From Chthonomonas calidirosea T49 (GTDB lineage Bacteria > Armatimonadota > Chthonomonadetes > Chthonomonadales > Chthonomonadaceae): DNA of 64,000 nt. The position numbers and the translations under genes were made by a program. This document shows, one piece after another, positions 45,541 through 55,263 of the stretch. The stretch spans positions 1 through 64,000 of the forward strand of contig NC_021487.1 in assembly GCF_000427095.1 (NCBI RefSeq), read 5' to 3'. Numbering within the stretch: position 1 is the first letter of the stretch; each line of letters opens with the position of its first letter. A model generated the notes under the pieces. The model had not been told where the DNA came from and made no database searches. It worked only from the letters and a program-made list of their open reading frames with translations.

Positions 45541-45565
45541 GGCCACAGGTATTATACCTGTGGCC
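45541..45565 (+). terminator. Strong terminator hairpin
   Basis: GGCCACAGGTA and TACCTGTGGCC form a perfect 11-base stem with a TTA loop. TTTA follows, so it is a moderate-to-good terminator for the DUF1559 pair. Confidence 0.7.
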
Positions 45566-45598
45566 TTTAGACGATTGGTGATCGTAGAGGAGGATAAG

Positions 45599-45979
45599 AT
45601 GGGTTTTCAGTTTGAAGGAGTCATGGCGGTTGTGATGGTGCAAGACATTGAGAGAGCCTTGCGATTTTACCGTGATCTTCTCGGCTTTACGGTGCAGGAG
45701 GAACAGGAGGACTGGGTATTCTTTCAAGAGGGGGTGGGGCTACAAGCTGCTCCCGAAGCAGGCACAACGGTGCGATTTGAGGCCAATGCCGTGGTGTTGA
45801 CGTTGATAGTCAAGGACGTGGTGGCCGCTTATAGAGAGCTAACGGAACGTGGAGTGGCTTTCTTTTTGCCACCTACCCCGCAGAATGGACTTATGATCGC
45901 TGTGTTGCGCGATACGGAAAACAACCTCATTCAGTTGCTGCAGTTGCCTGACGGGAATGTGCGTATCTCTCCTGAGTAG
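45599..45979 (+). CDS. VOC family (glyoxalase-like) protein
   Basis: The 126-residue product has paired beta-alpha-beta-beta-beta modules typical of vicinal oxygen chelate proteins: VMVQDIERALRFYRDLLGF, LTLIVKDVVAAYRELTERG and AVLRDTENNLIQL. The terminal Glu that often binds the metal is Gln here (NLIQLLQ), so it may be a binding protein without catalysis. ATG 45599 has AGAGGAGG upstream. Its end overlaps the annotated convergent deacetylase reading. Confidence 0.85.
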   Translation: MGFQFEGVMAVVMVQDIERALRFYRDLLGFTVQEEQEDWVFFQEGVGLQAAPEAGTTVRFEANAVVLTLIVKDVVAAYRELTERGVAFFLPPTPQNGLMIAVLRDTENNLIQLLQLPDGNVRISPE

Positions 45980-47169
45980 CCGACATGCAGTCGGGCTACT
46001 TTCCCTGGTTTCCGATGGTGTAACTTCGCCAGAAGATGTGGAGCCCGATGAGGTTTTCGAACGGCAATATGACGTGACGATGGCAGAATGGGGATGTCGT
46101 AGGTTTGAAAGGTGAGGCCTTCTAGGGCGAGGCGCTTCTTGTTGACAAGATCGCTCAGAGCGGCGGGTATGGTGATCGTGTTTGGATCGCCGTCGCTGAT
46201 GTAGACCTTTTGGGGATGTTTCTGAAGCCAATCTATCCAAGCCCACAGGCCGTCGGGCCCATTGTAGGCAACAATGCGCGGAATACGGTAGGGATTAAAC
46301 TGACGGGCACAAGGAGCCGGAGCGGGACCTCCGGCGGCGAGCAAAATAGCTTGATTAGCATAGGCAAGGTTGTGCCAGCGTCCTCGACACATGATCCACC
46401 AGTGGCGTGAACGTGGCGTACAGCCGCCCGGAATAGCGAAGAAAGAGGTTTCGGCTTTTGGATCGAGTTTATCAATCATCGCTTTGCCAAGCGCGATCTC
46501 CCTTTCAATGCCGTCATCGGAGAGGTGATTAAAGTATTTGTGGTCGTAGGTGTGATTGGCTATTTCAAACCCCAGCTTTTGTAGCGTCAGCAGCTTCTTT
46601 TGAAACTGGTGCCGATTGCCGAACGCGTTGGTGGGAACCACAAAGAAGACGCCCTTAAGAGCCCAGTCGGGATGGAGCGTGTGGAAGTGCATCAAAATGC
46701 CCACAGCGCAGTTTGGATCGATGCGGCCATCCGGTAAATAGCGAAACTGAGTAAGAAGCGCATCGTCAAAAGTGAAGATGACTGGCTTTTTACCGGGGGG
46801 GAGAGCAATGCGGTCTTCTAGGTACTCTTTCAGCGAAATCGGGCGATAACCAAGGCGGTAGAGTCTCTCGATGTCTTCGCGAAAAAGGGCAGCCGAGCGG
46901 CATGTCATGTAGCGCCCAGGATGGATATTATGATATTCTAGGATAGGGATAAAGCCGACCTCGTTTGGCCGGATGCGCTCAAGCTCGGCCTGGGTTAGTT
47001 TCGTGGGCACGGGGGTGGCATTTGCGGTGGGAAGAGCGGCGAGTTTCATGGGTCTGGTAAAGGATGCGGTGAAGCGATTACAGCCGCCAAAGAGAGAAAG
47101 ACCAGCCAGCGCTAATGGTGCCAGCAAACGACGGAACGAATGTTTTAGGTAACGTGTATATTGAAACAT
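45931..47169 (-). CDS. Polysaccharide deacetylase-family lipoprotein
   Basis: The 412-residue product has a lipobox (LAGLSLFGGC) and a NodB-type domain. Motif 1 appears as FTFDDA, motif 2 as NHTYDH, and an N-terminal IPILEYHNIHPG resembles PgaB-like proteins. It removes acetyl groups from an outer polysaccharide. The first catalytic aspartate pair is intact. The final 45 or so residues do not look like a native tail. In another frame the sequence reads VILPFENLIGLHIFW and stops at 45996, so a frameshift near 46085 is possible. Confidence 0.85.
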   Translation of the reverse strand: MFQYTRYLKHSFRRLLAPLALAGLSLFGGCNRFTASFTRPMKLAALPTANATPVPTKLTQAELERIRPNEVGFIPILEYHNIHPGRYMTCRSAALFREDIERLYRLGYRPISLKEYLEDRIALPPGKKPVIFTFDDALLTQFRYLPDGRIDPNCAVGILMHFHTLHPDWALKGVFFVVPTNAFGNRHQFQKKLLTLQKLGFEIANHTYDHKYFNHLSDDGIEREIALGKAMIDKLDPKAETSFFAIPGGCTPRSRHWWIMCRGRWHNLAYANQAILLAAGGPAPAPCARQFNPYRIPRIVAYNGPDGLWAWIDWLQKHPQKVYISDGDPNTITIPAALSDLVNKKRLALEGLTFQTYDIPILPSSRHIAVRKPHRAPHLLAKLHHRKPGKVARLHVGYSGEIRTFPSGNCSN

Positions 47170-47275
47170 GGAAAAAAACCTTTACACTGACTACCCTGCG
47201 TGCCGAGTTTAAGATTCGGATGGCAACGTTTTTAGTAGTATAGCATATTTATCGGAGGGGAGAGGAAAGACCTTT

Positions 47276-47632
47276 ATGAGTTGGAAAGAGGATGGCAGCG
47301 CCTCAAAGTTGGAGCGATTTCGCGCTCTCGTACAGAAGCAGTTTGGGCAGAATCTGGAAAAAGCCACGCCGGCCAACGTGCGTGAGTTCATGTTGCTTTG
47401 TCAGCAGAGCCTGCTCGGTGCCACTTCGCCGGAAAGGCTTGAACTCAATGAGAGCAAAACCACCTATGAGGAGATTCTCAAAGACTTCTTTGTTCGCGTA
47501 CTTGAGAGGCCTACCGAGGAAGCCCTTATTACGCTATGGCTTATGGCTTTTGAGCTTTCTTTTTACCAGATCGAGCAACACACTTCAGAGCGATTGCAGG
47601 CGCTCTTTGGCGATGTTGAAGAGAGTTTTTAG
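47276..47632 (+). CDS. Hypothetical 118-residue helical protein
   Basis: I do not recognise this protein. It is helical and charged (KLERFRALVQKQFGQNLEKA, TYEEILKDFFVRVLERPTEE), without membrane segments. A purine-rich GGAGGGGAGAGGA region lies upstream of the ATG. It ends 6 bases before the next gene, so the two are one unit. Such a small helical plus basic pair resembles toxin-antitoxin gene order, but no antitoxin motif is seen. Confidence 0.65.
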   Translation: MSWKEDGSASKLERFRALVQKQFGQNLEKATPANVREFMLLCQQSLLGATSPERLELNESKTTYEEILKDFFVRVLERPTEEALITLWLMAFELSFYQIEQHTSERLQALFGDVEESF

Positions 47633-47638
47633 GGTTTC

Positions 47639-48289
47639 GTGTTGATGGAGAACGGAGAACCCCAAGTAGGCTATTTCTACTGGTGCTATACGCTCCACAG
47701 TAATTTGGGAAAAGAGTTCAGTGACAAAGAGTATCGCCCTGTGCTGATGGTAAAACGCATCGGTTATTATGCTGCCATCTATCCTTGTAGCACTCTATTC
47801 ACCTCTCGCCAAGGGGCCGAGCCGTTAGGCACGCTTTTTCAGGAAGAGCCAACCTATCTCATCTACAGGTCCGGCGTGTTTTATATTCCTCTAGCCGACC
47901 TTACCCTGCCTGGTATCGCGTGGCCGGAGTGGCCTTTATGGAGGCGGACCCATGCAGCGCTTGTGGAGGCCCATCTCTCTCAGTTGCAGAAGCGCTATGG
48001 AGCCCTTTTAAGGGCACCCTTGATTAGGCCTTCGGACGAGAAAACCTCTCTTCACGTGCCGCTGGGCGAGAGAGTCGCTCCAGAAGTTATGGCTCAGCTG
48101 CTAAGGCCTCGTGAGCGACCTAAGCCGTCTGTAGCGCCACCAAGGCCCCCTTCGACCAAACCTGTGGAAGATAGCGAGATGTTTCTGCGGGCTATCGAAT
48201 CGCTCCCTCCCTATCTGCGAATCGTTAAGGAGGACGACCACGCTGCCTTTGATTCGCCGCGCTCCAGAAGACGGCGCGAAAAACGCTAG
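47639..48289 (+). CDS. Hypothetical protein with weak MazF/PemK-like start
   Basis: The 216-residue product starts with a compact beta domain (VGYFYWCYTLHSN, YRPVLMVKRIGYYAAIYPCST). Its RPVLMV and P-x-S/T pattern faintly recalls MazF/PemK folds. A basic, Pro/Arg-rich C-terminus (PKPSVAPPRPPSTKPV, RSRRRREKR) suggests nucleic-acid binding or disorder. The start is GTG 47639 or ATG 47645. It could bind RNA, but this is inference and no family is assigned. Confidence 0.6.
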   Translation: MLMENGEPQVGYFYWCYTLHSNLGKEFSDKEYRPVLMVKRIGYYAAIYPCSTLFTSRQGAEPLGTLFQEEPTYLIYRSGVFYIPLADLTLPGIAWPEWPLWRRTHAALVEAHLSQLQKRYGALLRAPLIRPSDEKTSLHVPLGERVAPEVMAQLLRPRERPKPSVAPPRPPSTKPVEDSEMFLRAIESLPPYLRIVKEDDHAAFDSPRSRRRREKR

Positions 48290-49848
48290 CGGGTTCCGTG
48301 AGAGGGATCGTTTTTATGGGCTACCACTTGGGGGATATGGACAACGGCCGGATCGCTCTGTAGATTGTAGTTATTAACAGCGGAGATCGCCACAACATCG
48401 GGTAACTGTTTGGCATCCGAAGCGAACGTTAGCGTGTGGCAATCGGCCGGTAGAATGCGCGTTTGCCATGTGGCCTGTTGGCGCATTTGCACCACCCACA
48501 CTTGTATGAGATTCGACGACGAAGAGCTGCCTTCGTACCACTGAAGAGTTATCCCATTATCAGCAGAAGCTGTTTCGACCTGCACACAGGGCTTGTCGGG
48601 TCGAGAACCGCCGAGCCAGGGACAGCTCGGCACAAGGGCGGGTTGTGCATAGGGGCCGTTTAGCAGGGCGTCGGAGAGGTTTTTGTTGGCGAGAAGTGTT
48701 TTCATGCTAAACTGCACGCAGCCATCGCTGGTGGGATTGTTTGCGGCTATCTCGATCTGGTGCACGATCTCACTGGCAGGCCAGGCACCATCGCCCACAC
48801 GACCTGTGTAGAGGCTAGGCCACACATATCGGGGTGTATCGCCTTGGCACTGCGCGAGCCACCAGTTCAGAAGGGCCGGATAGCTTTGTGCTTTTTTCTC
48901 GATGGGCCAGTAGAGCTGGGGACTAAGGTAATCAAGCCAGCCTTTCCGAAGCCAAAGCCGGGAATCGCAATAAATTTCGTTGTAGGCATCGAAACCCTGA
49001 ATCTGTTCGGGATACCCAGGACGCCAAATGCCGAATGGGCTTACACCAACCAATACCCAAGGTTTTATCGCCTTTACACCTAAGTAAAGCTGTTTCACAA
49101 ACTCATTGATGTTCTGGCGCCGCCAGTCGGCAAGGTCTAACGTTCCTCCTTGTTGGCGATAGCGGCGATAGGTTGACTGATCGGGAAAGGGAATCTCATG
49201 GCCATTTTTATCCGAAATGGGGTAGGGGTAGAAGTAGTCATCTATGGCCACGCCATCTATATCATAACGCCGTACGACATCGAGGATGACGGATAGAGAG
49301 TAGGCGCGAGCGTTGGGGTCTCCTGGATCGAGCCAGAGCATATCACCATAGTGGCGAACCCATTCGGGATGCGTGTGCGCCACGTGGTTGGGAGCGAGTG
49401 GGCCGTGGGCCGAGGGATGGTAGGCGCGAAAGGGGTTGAACCAGGCATGAAGTTGCAGCCCTCGTTTGTGTGCCTCCTCGATGGCGAAGGCAAGCGGGTC
49501 GTAGCCGGGGTCTTCGCCTTGATGGCCGGTGAGGTATATAGACCAAGGCTCGATAGAGGAACGGTAAAAGGCGTCGCAAGCGGGACGCACTTGAAGGATC
49601 ACCGCATTGAGGTGGAGTTGCACCGCCTTGTCAAGAATGCGAATGAGCTCGGCCTTTTGCTGATCTGCCGAGAGGCCACGACGCGAAGGCCAGTCTATAT
49701 TATCTACTGTGGCCACCCATACAGCGCGGAACTCTCGAGGAACCAGCGGCACATCTACGGTGGGCGTGGCCTCTTGGGCCGAAAGGCGCGTGGCTCCCAT
49801 CAGCAACGTACAAAGCAGTAGGGTGATGAGGATGGCGCGAAAAAACAC
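48286..49848 (-). CDS. Glycosyl hydrolase-like 10 (GHL10/DUF187) secreted protein
   Basis: The 520-residue product has a signal peptide (AILITLLLCTLLMGATRLSA). A GHL10 barrel follows, opening FRAVWVATVDNIDWPSRRG with LNAVILQVRPACDAFY and HAWFNPFRA. A C-terminal Fn3-like segment ends the protein. GHL10 proteins such as YngK act on glycans. GTG 49848 has AGAGGTG 8 bases upstream and a signal peptide directly after, so I reject the longer in-frame start that overlaps purK. Confidence 0.88.
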   Translation of the reverse strand: MFFRAILITLLLCTLLMGATRLSAQEATPTVDVPLVPREFRAVWVATVDNIDWPSRRGLSADQQKAELIRILDKAVQLHLNAVILQVRPACDAFYRSSIEPWSIYLTGHQGEDPGYDPLAFAIEEAHKRGLQLHAWFNPFRAYHPSAHGPLAPNHVAHTHPEWVRHYGDMLWLDPGDPNARAYSLSVILDVVRRYDIDGVAIDDYFYPYPISDKNGHEIPFPDQSTYRRYRQQGGTLDLADWRRQNINEFVKQLYLGVKAIKPWVLVGVSPFGIWRPGYPEQIQGFDAYNEIYCDSRLWLRKGWLDYLSPQLYWPIEKKAQSYPALLNWWLAQCQGDTPRYVWPSLYTGRVGDGAWPASEIVHQIEIAANNPTSDGCVQFSMKTLLANKNLSDALLNGPYAQPALVPSCPWLGGSRPDKPCVQVETASADNGITLQWYEGSSSSSNLIQVWVVQMRQQATWQTRILPADCHTLTFASDAKQLPDVVAISAVNNYNLQSDPAVVHIPQVVAHKNDPSHGTR

Positions 49849-49891
49849 GATGACCCACCTCTTTTTTGCGTAGACTAGGATGAGATGACGC

Positions 49892-50992
49892 TCAAAAGTC
49901 CACGATGTGCTGTTGGCGTATCTCCTCGACAAGAGCGTCTCTTCCCTCTATAGTTTCGGCAGTAAGGGTGATATGTCCTACCTTGCGTCGTGGACGAGGG
50001 GGTTTGCCGTAGAGATGAAGGTGGGCACCTTCAAAGGCCAGTACAGTTTCAGGAGATGGCCACGAGCCGATCAGGTTGATCATAGCGCTGTGGCCTCGTG
50101 GTGTGGTCATTCCTAAAGGATAGCCTAAGATGGCTCGAAGATGATTCTCGAACTGACTTGTTGTTGCCCCTTCAATGCTCCAGTGGCCGGAGTTGTGCAC
50201 CCGAGGAGCCATCTCGTTGGCGATGAGATGTCCCTCCTTTTCGAAAAACTCGATGGCCAAAACGCCCACATAGTTTAGCGCAGTTAGCACACGTCTACCG
50301 TACTCTTCCGCCTCTTGCTGAAGGCTTTGCGACAGATTGGGTGCAGGAGCGAGCGTAAGACGTAGGATTCCCTCACGGTGATGATTCTCGACCAGAGGAT
50401 AGAAGGCCAGCTCTCCTTGCAGTCCGCGCACCGCGATAAGAGATAGCTCTCGTTGAAAGGGGATATAGCCTTCTAAGATCAAGGGACTGCCTTCAAGGGC
50501 TTCCCAGGCCGGGACAAGCTCGGCTTCCGTCTGTAGAACGACTTGTCCCTTGCCGTCGTAGCCAAAACGACGCGTTTTTAGCACGGCCGGTAGCCCCACA
50601 GTGCGAACCGCTTCTCGTAGCTCTTCGTAGCTTGTCACGGGGCGAAAAGGCGGAGTAGGAATGCCTTGCGATCGAAAAAACTGTTTCTCTATCAGGCGAT
50701 CTTGGGCGGTTTCAAGCGCGATTGGGGGGGGCAGCACGAGCTTGCCTAGAGCTTGTAGACGACAGGCGCTCTCCATGGGGACATTTTCGAATTCGTAGGT
50801 AATAAGGGAAAGATCATCCGCAAATCGCTCCAAGACGTGTGGATCGTCGTACTCTCCCACGATCTGCTCGCCTACAGCGGAGGCAGGGGCGTTGGGAGAA
50901 GGATCGAGAAAACGGAAGGTAAGCCCAAGAGGAATTCCGGCCAAACCAAGCATGCGGCCGAGTTGCCCGGCACCCATAATACCGATTTTCAT
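49892..50992 (-). CDS. purK: N5-carboxyaminoimidazole ribonucleotide synthase
   Basis: The 366-residue ATP-grasp enzyme has the start [42 protein letters not shown], and a C-terminal [13 protein letters not shown] motif. It carboxylates aminoimidazole ribonucleotide with bicarbonate and ATP in purine synthesis. It overlaps the purE stop by 4 bases, so the two are one operon. Confidence 0.95.
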   Translation of the reverse strand: MKIGIMGAGQLGRMLGLAGIPLGLTFRFLDPSPNAPASAVGEQIVGEYDDPHVLERFADDLSLITYEFENVPMESACRLQALGKLVLPPPIALETAQDRLIEKQFFRSQGIPTPPFRPVTSYEELREAVRTVGLPAVLKTRRFGYDGKGQVVLQTEAELVPAWEALEGSPLILEGYIPFQRELSLIAVRGLQGELAFYPLVENHHREGILRLTLAPAPNLSQSLQQEAEEYGRRVLTALNYVGVLAIEFFEKEGHLIANEMAPRVHNSGHWSIEGATTSQFENHLRAILGYPLGMTTPRGHSAMINLIGSWPSPETVLAFEGAHLHLYGKPPRPRRKVGHITLTAETIEGRDALVEEIRQQHIVDF

Positions 50993-51498
50993 GAGACACC
51001 CTCTCGTGGATCGGGATGGGAGAGCACTTTTTGGGTTTGCTCTTCGCGAAAGTGACGGAGGGCCTCGCGGACGCTGGACATTTGGGTGCCCAGAATCGCA
51101 GCGGCAAGCAGGGCCGCATTAACCGCCCCCGCCGCGCCGATGGCCAGTGTACCCACCGGTACACCTGCCGGCATTTGGACGATGGAGAGCAGGGAGTCGA
51201 GACCTTGGAGCGCTCGAGATTGTACCGGTACCCCCAGTACCGGTAGAAGGGTTTTTGCTGCTGTCATTCCGGGAAGATGGGCCGCCCCGCCAGCACCGGC
51301 AATGAGGACTTTAAGGCCCCTTGCTTCGGCGCTAGCAGCATATTCGAAAAGTAGGTCGGGAGTTCTATGAGCGGATACAACACGCACTTCGTAAGGAATG
51401 TTAAGCTGCGACAGCGTTTCGGCCGCGTGGCGCATCGTTTCCCAATCGGACTGTGACCCCATGATGATGCCAACCAGGGGAGATGGTTCGTTCTGCAT
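50989..51498 (-). CDS. purE: N5-carboxyaminoimidazole ribonucleotide mutase
   Basis: The 169-residue product has the PurE signature [21 protein letters not shown] and [15 protein letters not shown]. It shifts the carboxyl group to give 4-carboxy-AIR. The ATG at 51498 has no Shine-Dalgarno sequence, and an extended -10 box (TGCTATACT) stands directly upstream, so the mRNA may be leaderless. purK follows. Confidence 0.93.
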   Translation of the reverse strand: MQNEPSPLVGIIMGSQSDWETMRHAAETLSQLNIPYEVRVVSAHRTPDLLFEYAASAEARGLKVLIAGAGGAAHLPGMTAAKTLLPVLGVPVQSRALQGLDSLLSIVQMPAGVPVGTLAIGAAGAVNAALLAAAILGTQMSSVREALRHFREEQTQKVLSHPDPREGVS

Positions 51499-51504
51499 AT
51501 CAAA

Positions 51505-51513
51505 AGTATAGCA
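51505..51513 (-). promoter_or_regulatory. Extended -10 promoter placing the purE start at the transcript 5' end
   Basis: Read on the minus strand, TGCTATACT is an extended -10 element. Six bases separate TATACT from the purE ATG, so transcription would begin at or next to the ATG. No TTGACA-like -35 box is present, which extended -10 promoters do not require. Confidence 0.5.
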
Positions 51514-51515
51514 TA

Positions 51516-51533
51516 GGCGCTTGTCGAAGCGCC
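51516..51533 (-). terminator. Short hairpin after the MFS gene
   Basis: GGCGCTT and AAGCGCC form a 7-base stem with a four-base loop just past the MFS stop. Few T residues follow, so termination is uncertain. It lies immediately upstream of the purE promoter. Confidence 0.4.
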
Positions 51534-52832
51534 TCATCCTTCGGGTTCTAGCTCTTCGGTAAGAAGCGGTTCCTCCCGAAGTACAACCTCCTCGATGGCG
51601 GGAACTTGCGGTTTATGCTCTTTTGGAAGCCAGAGGGTGGCCCCCAGCGAGATCGTGGCGATGACCACACCCACCCAAAACGGCAGTTGGTAGTTGTGAT
51701 AGTGTGTCCAAAGCCAAGCACCTCCAACCGGAACAGTAACGGCGGCGATGTGGTTCATCGTCACTCCCATCGAGAGGCAGGGTGTGATCTCGTTTGGTTC
51801 GGCGATACGATTGAGATAGGTGGTGAAGCCGACCCCGAAGCTAAAAAGCACATTGTCAATGAGAAAAAGAGCCACAAGGGCATTAACGGTACGTATGGTA
51901 GCGTAGCCTAGGAAGACGACAATAAGCCCAATGCTATAGAAGGTTAGCGGGCCACGCTCTCCTCGTTTATCTATCTCTCTGCCGATGAGGGGGGCAAGGA
52001 GGATGATGAGAACAGCATTGATGAACTGAATGAAGAGCATATTTTCAAGCGGTACTTTATAGACGAGGACGAGGGCGAAAGATGCAAAGATGCTAAAAAT
52101 CTGTCTTCGGCAGCCGTCAAGGAAGGAGAGTAAGTAGTAGAGAGAGTATTTTCGGCGAATAAGGAGACGGGCGCGTGAACCCTTCGTGGAGCCACGATGC
52201 GAAATGCGCATGCAGAGAAGCCCTGCTAAGCAGATGCAGGAACCTGCGAAAGCAAAACTGATTAGATAAACGGAAGAGGGTGTTTTTCCTGCTATCGGAC
52301 GCAGGCCCATTTGAGCCGAAACTACGGCGACCAGCCATGCAACGATGAGAGCTGCCACAGTGGCGGCATTGCGTATAGCCGTCATCCTACTCAAATGACG
52401 TCCCCCTTCTTTGCCCTCAGCCAAAGCGAGGGCTATGGAGGAGCTAACGGGAGAGTAGGAATGGAAGCCGATAGACCAAAAAACGGTAATGGCCACTAGA
52501 AGCCAGTAGGAGGAGATGGTGCCGGAAAACCCGATGCCAATGCCCATTATAAGGAGGCCTAAAGAGGCGATGCGCGTCTCGGGCAGCATAGCGAGGGTTC
52601 CAGCCATAAGGGCAGCCAAGAGTCCGGGGATTTCTCGTAGCGACTCAAGTCCCCCCAGCATAAGAGGGTTCGCGCCGAGATGGTCGCGAAGGAAGTTCTG
52701 AAAGTCTCCCGAATAGACAGCAAAACCGAAAGAGAAGAGGAAGGTGCTTACGAGGAAGAGAGTCCAATCACGGCGTAGAGCTTGTTGGTGGTTGGACGCG
52801 GAATCGCTTGACGGATGAGCTTCGGTGCTCAC
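51534..52832 (-). CDS. MFS transporter
   Basis: The 432-residue product has about 12 membrane helices, an acidic C-terminal tail, and a loop with [20 protein letters not shown] between halves. Its [20 protein letters not shown] start is typical of MFS proteins of unknown substrate. The gene lies upstream of purE on the same strand but is probably separate. Confidence 0.85.
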   Translation of the reverse strand: MSTEAHPSSDSASNHQQALRRDWTLFLVSTFLFSFGFAVYSGDFQNFLRDHLGANPLMLGGLESLREIPGLLAALMAGTLAMLPETRIASLGLLIMGIGIGFSGTISSYWLLVAITVFWSIGFHSYSPVSSSIALALAEGKEGGRHLSRMTAIRNAATVAALIVAWLVAVVSAQMGLRPIAGKTPSSVYLISFAFAGSCICLAGLLCMRISHRGSTKGSRARLLIRRKYSLYYLLSFLDGCRRQIFSIFASFALVLVYKVPLENMLFIQFINAVLIILLAPLIGREIDKRGERGPLTFYSIGLIVVFLGYATIRTVNALVALFLIDNVLFSFGVGFTTYLNRIAEPNEITPCLSMGVTMNHIAAVTVPVGGAWLWTHYHNYQLPFWVGVVIATISLGATLWLPKEHKPQVPAIEEVVLREEPLLTEELEPEG

Positions 52833-52991
52833 TCAGACACTCCTTCTGATAAACGTTAGCACGATTATAGAATTGTACCTGCTTGTGGGCATACACAGAA
52901 AAGCTGAGGGCGGAAAGGTGCCCTCAGCTGACACTTGTTAAAACTCGCTCTCACACTCTCCGGCAATATACTATAGCAGACGACGAGCGCG

Positions 52992-53456
52992 GTGTCTCAG
53001 GCCTTAACCGAAAATCCTACTATGTCGCCCCACGAGATCAGCATGTTGCTCTACGGCTCCGAAGCAGTGGAGTTCAAAGGCACCGCCGACTACTACGACC
53101 ATGACGGTTATGTCTGTAACTTTGGATGGACTGATATGGTTCCACAGCTAATGTCTGCGTCTACACCAGGGGCTCATTATCCACCAGTCAGATTAAAGTG
53201 GACGTTATTCAGATTAGCTGTCCACCACAAGATTAGTCGCAACGAGGCAGTGGGATCCGTACAAAATTGTACGATCCCTGTGCATGTTTCTGTTGAGACG
53301 GTCGACGTGCAAAAAGGATGTGATGAAATTTTGTTACAGGAGCTAACGATGTTATCTAGAAACAAGAAACAAGTTTCATGCTATGGATCTGGTGGAACGG
53401 CGCTGCCCTATGGAGGGCGGCCTGCTAGGTTGGGCTGGCGTTTCTGCTATGGCTAG
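52992..53456 (+). pseudogene. Uncertain ORF in a degenerate region
   Basis: The frame opens with GTG and reads SPHEISMLLYGSEAVEFKG and DYYDHDGYVCNFGWTDM, which look like real protein. It then becomes less regular and ends inside the next broken gene. I see no ribosome site that clearly supports it. It may be an eroded gene. Confidence 0.35.
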
Positions 53457-54440
53457 GCCCCGCCGCACAGGCACAACCTCTTGATAACCCAAAGCACCTT
53501 CCTCCCGTCCAACTTTCTCTAGCGCCACCGCCCCCACCCTCACCCAACAAGACAGTAGAGGTCAACTGGTACCACTGCGATATCCCAGGCCAAACCCTGG
53601 GTAGATATAATCGTAAGGACTTTCTGCCGGCCTCTTTGCGGCCTGCCGGCGTGTTGCTTGAACATGGCTTTTGGACAAGGCAGCTCCGCTGTTTGAACAG
53701 GCTCTTGCAACAGGGCTGCGCAGCCCTGCCCTCTACATGGCCTACTTGCAGTCGGTGCCGCTTAAGTGGACTTCGTTAGTTCCCGCTTACGAACGGGATG
53801 TCGCTCAGAGCCCAACCATCCTCAACGAGTTTAAACTCGCGCTTTTGTTGATTATATTGGAGACAATATCGGAGTTACCTTGGGGCATTTTACACATCAA
53901 CCTCCACCTGCTGGATCCTATAATGGGCCGGAGAGACAAGCCTATCTGGCTGCGGCGACAAAGCGTTTCCACTTGGCGTTCAAAAAGATAGCACCAGAGT
54001 AAGAACGGCCTGAGAATAGGCTTATATTGCATACTTATCTCAGTGTAACTCGGCGTTTTGAACTTGGGGCTTACATAGATGACCATGGCAAGTTTATTGG
54101 AGATGGTACTACCGCGTGCAGTTGGGGACGAGGAATATAAGCGCTATTTGATTGCCAAAAAGCATAAGTTCTATGCCTCTGCCCCCCCGCCCCGCATGTC
54201 AGCAGAGATCGCCTGTTGCTTGCTAGATTTATTGTGGGCGGGTTTCGAAGTCTGAGGGGCGGACATTTTTCGATAGCAGAGACCGTTGTGACCCCGTCCG
54301 GTCAACAGAAAGTGGTGTGGGTTCCGATCCCTGTGACTAAAGACCAGAAAGTAGCATTTGAGTACTTCAATACGTGGTACGAAAACATTAAAAAGGCCTT
54401 AGCGCGACCAGAGGCCAGAAACAGAGAGGCAAGCAGATAG
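53410..54440 (+). pseudogene. Secreted TPR-like protein, broken by frameshifts
   Basis: Coding-like pieces appear in successive frames. First is a signal-peptide-like GLAFLLWLGPAAQAQ, then a Pro-rich mature start and VEVNWYHCDIPGQTLGRYNR. Then comes a TPR-like helix APLFEQALATGLRSPALYMA, and finally YFNTWYENIKKALARPEA. Frame changes at about 53430, 53680 and after 53900 mean no intact product. A TPR gene follows at 54588. Confidence 0.55.
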
Positions 54441-54587
54441 GTTTTACTGCACCATGTTTGGACGATAGTCAACAGCTTGCTGGGTGAGCGCTCTGAGCCG
54501 CGACGTTCCGACCCCGTTAGATCACATGGCTTGACAAGGCCTGCAGCGTTCGGGTTTAATGGTACAGCGTCCTAAGAAGACAGAGAG

Positions 54588-55262
54588 ATGAAGCTCGATT
54601 CGCTTTTGGGAGTTGATGCTTTGGACAAGCCGTATGCGGCGAAGCAAGGAACGGAAAAGACCGGTGGGAAAAGAGTGAGAGGAGCCTCCACCGCGCGTTC
54701 TGCGGCGGCTCACTTTAACCGCGGCGAACAGTTTCGTCGCAAAGGCCTTCTTCGCTCCGCCGCACAGGCCTATCGAAAGGCCGTTGAGTTCGCTCCCGAC
54801 AACGCCCACTATCGCTTTCGATTGAGTGAATGCTATGCGGGCATCGGGCTCACCGAAGAGGCGATTGTGGAGCTGGAACGCGCACGCGACCTGAAGCCTG
54901 AAGAGAGCTACTACCACTTTTCCTTAGGCAACCTCTATGTACGCGCCGGACGCATTGAGGAGGCTATCGCTTCGTTACAAAAGGCCACTCACTTTGCTCC
55001 GCGCGATGCCTACTACAATGTGCGTCTTGGCGTTCTCTGTTTGCGCTTTCGCTATCTTCACGAGGCGGCAGATGCCTTGCGTCGTGCCATCAAGCTGGAT
55101 CCCGAAAACGCCTCCTATCATGCCCTGTTGGGCGATGTCTATGCAGGGCTCGGGTATGATCGGGAAGCCCTTAGACACTATCGCAACGCCGGCCGACTAG
55201 ACCCCTACGACGCGCGCTACGTGGAGCAGGTACGGCGTATGGTGGCGGGAGATATGACATAA
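54588..55262 (+). CDS. TPR-repeat protein
   Basis: The 224-residue product has five or so tetratricopeptide repeats from about residue 45, for example AAHFNRGEQFRRKGLLRSAA, AHYRFRLSECYAGIGLTEEA and YYHFSLGNLYVRAGRIEEAI. A basic flexible N-terminus precedes them. It is a scaffold for protein binding; its partner is unknown. The NTF2-like gene follows just after. Confidence 0.88.
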   Translation: MKLDSLLGVDALDKPYAAKQGTEKTGGKRVRGASTARSAAAHFNRGEQFRRKGLLRSAAQAYRKAVEFAPDNAHYRFRLSECYAGIGLTEEAIVELERARDLKPEESYYHFSLGNLYVRAGRIEEAIASLQKATHFAPRDAYYNVRLGVLCLRFRYLHEAADALRRAIKLDPENASYHALLGDVYAGLGYDREALRHYRNAGRLDPYDARYVEQVRRMVAGDMT

Positions 55263-55263
55263 C

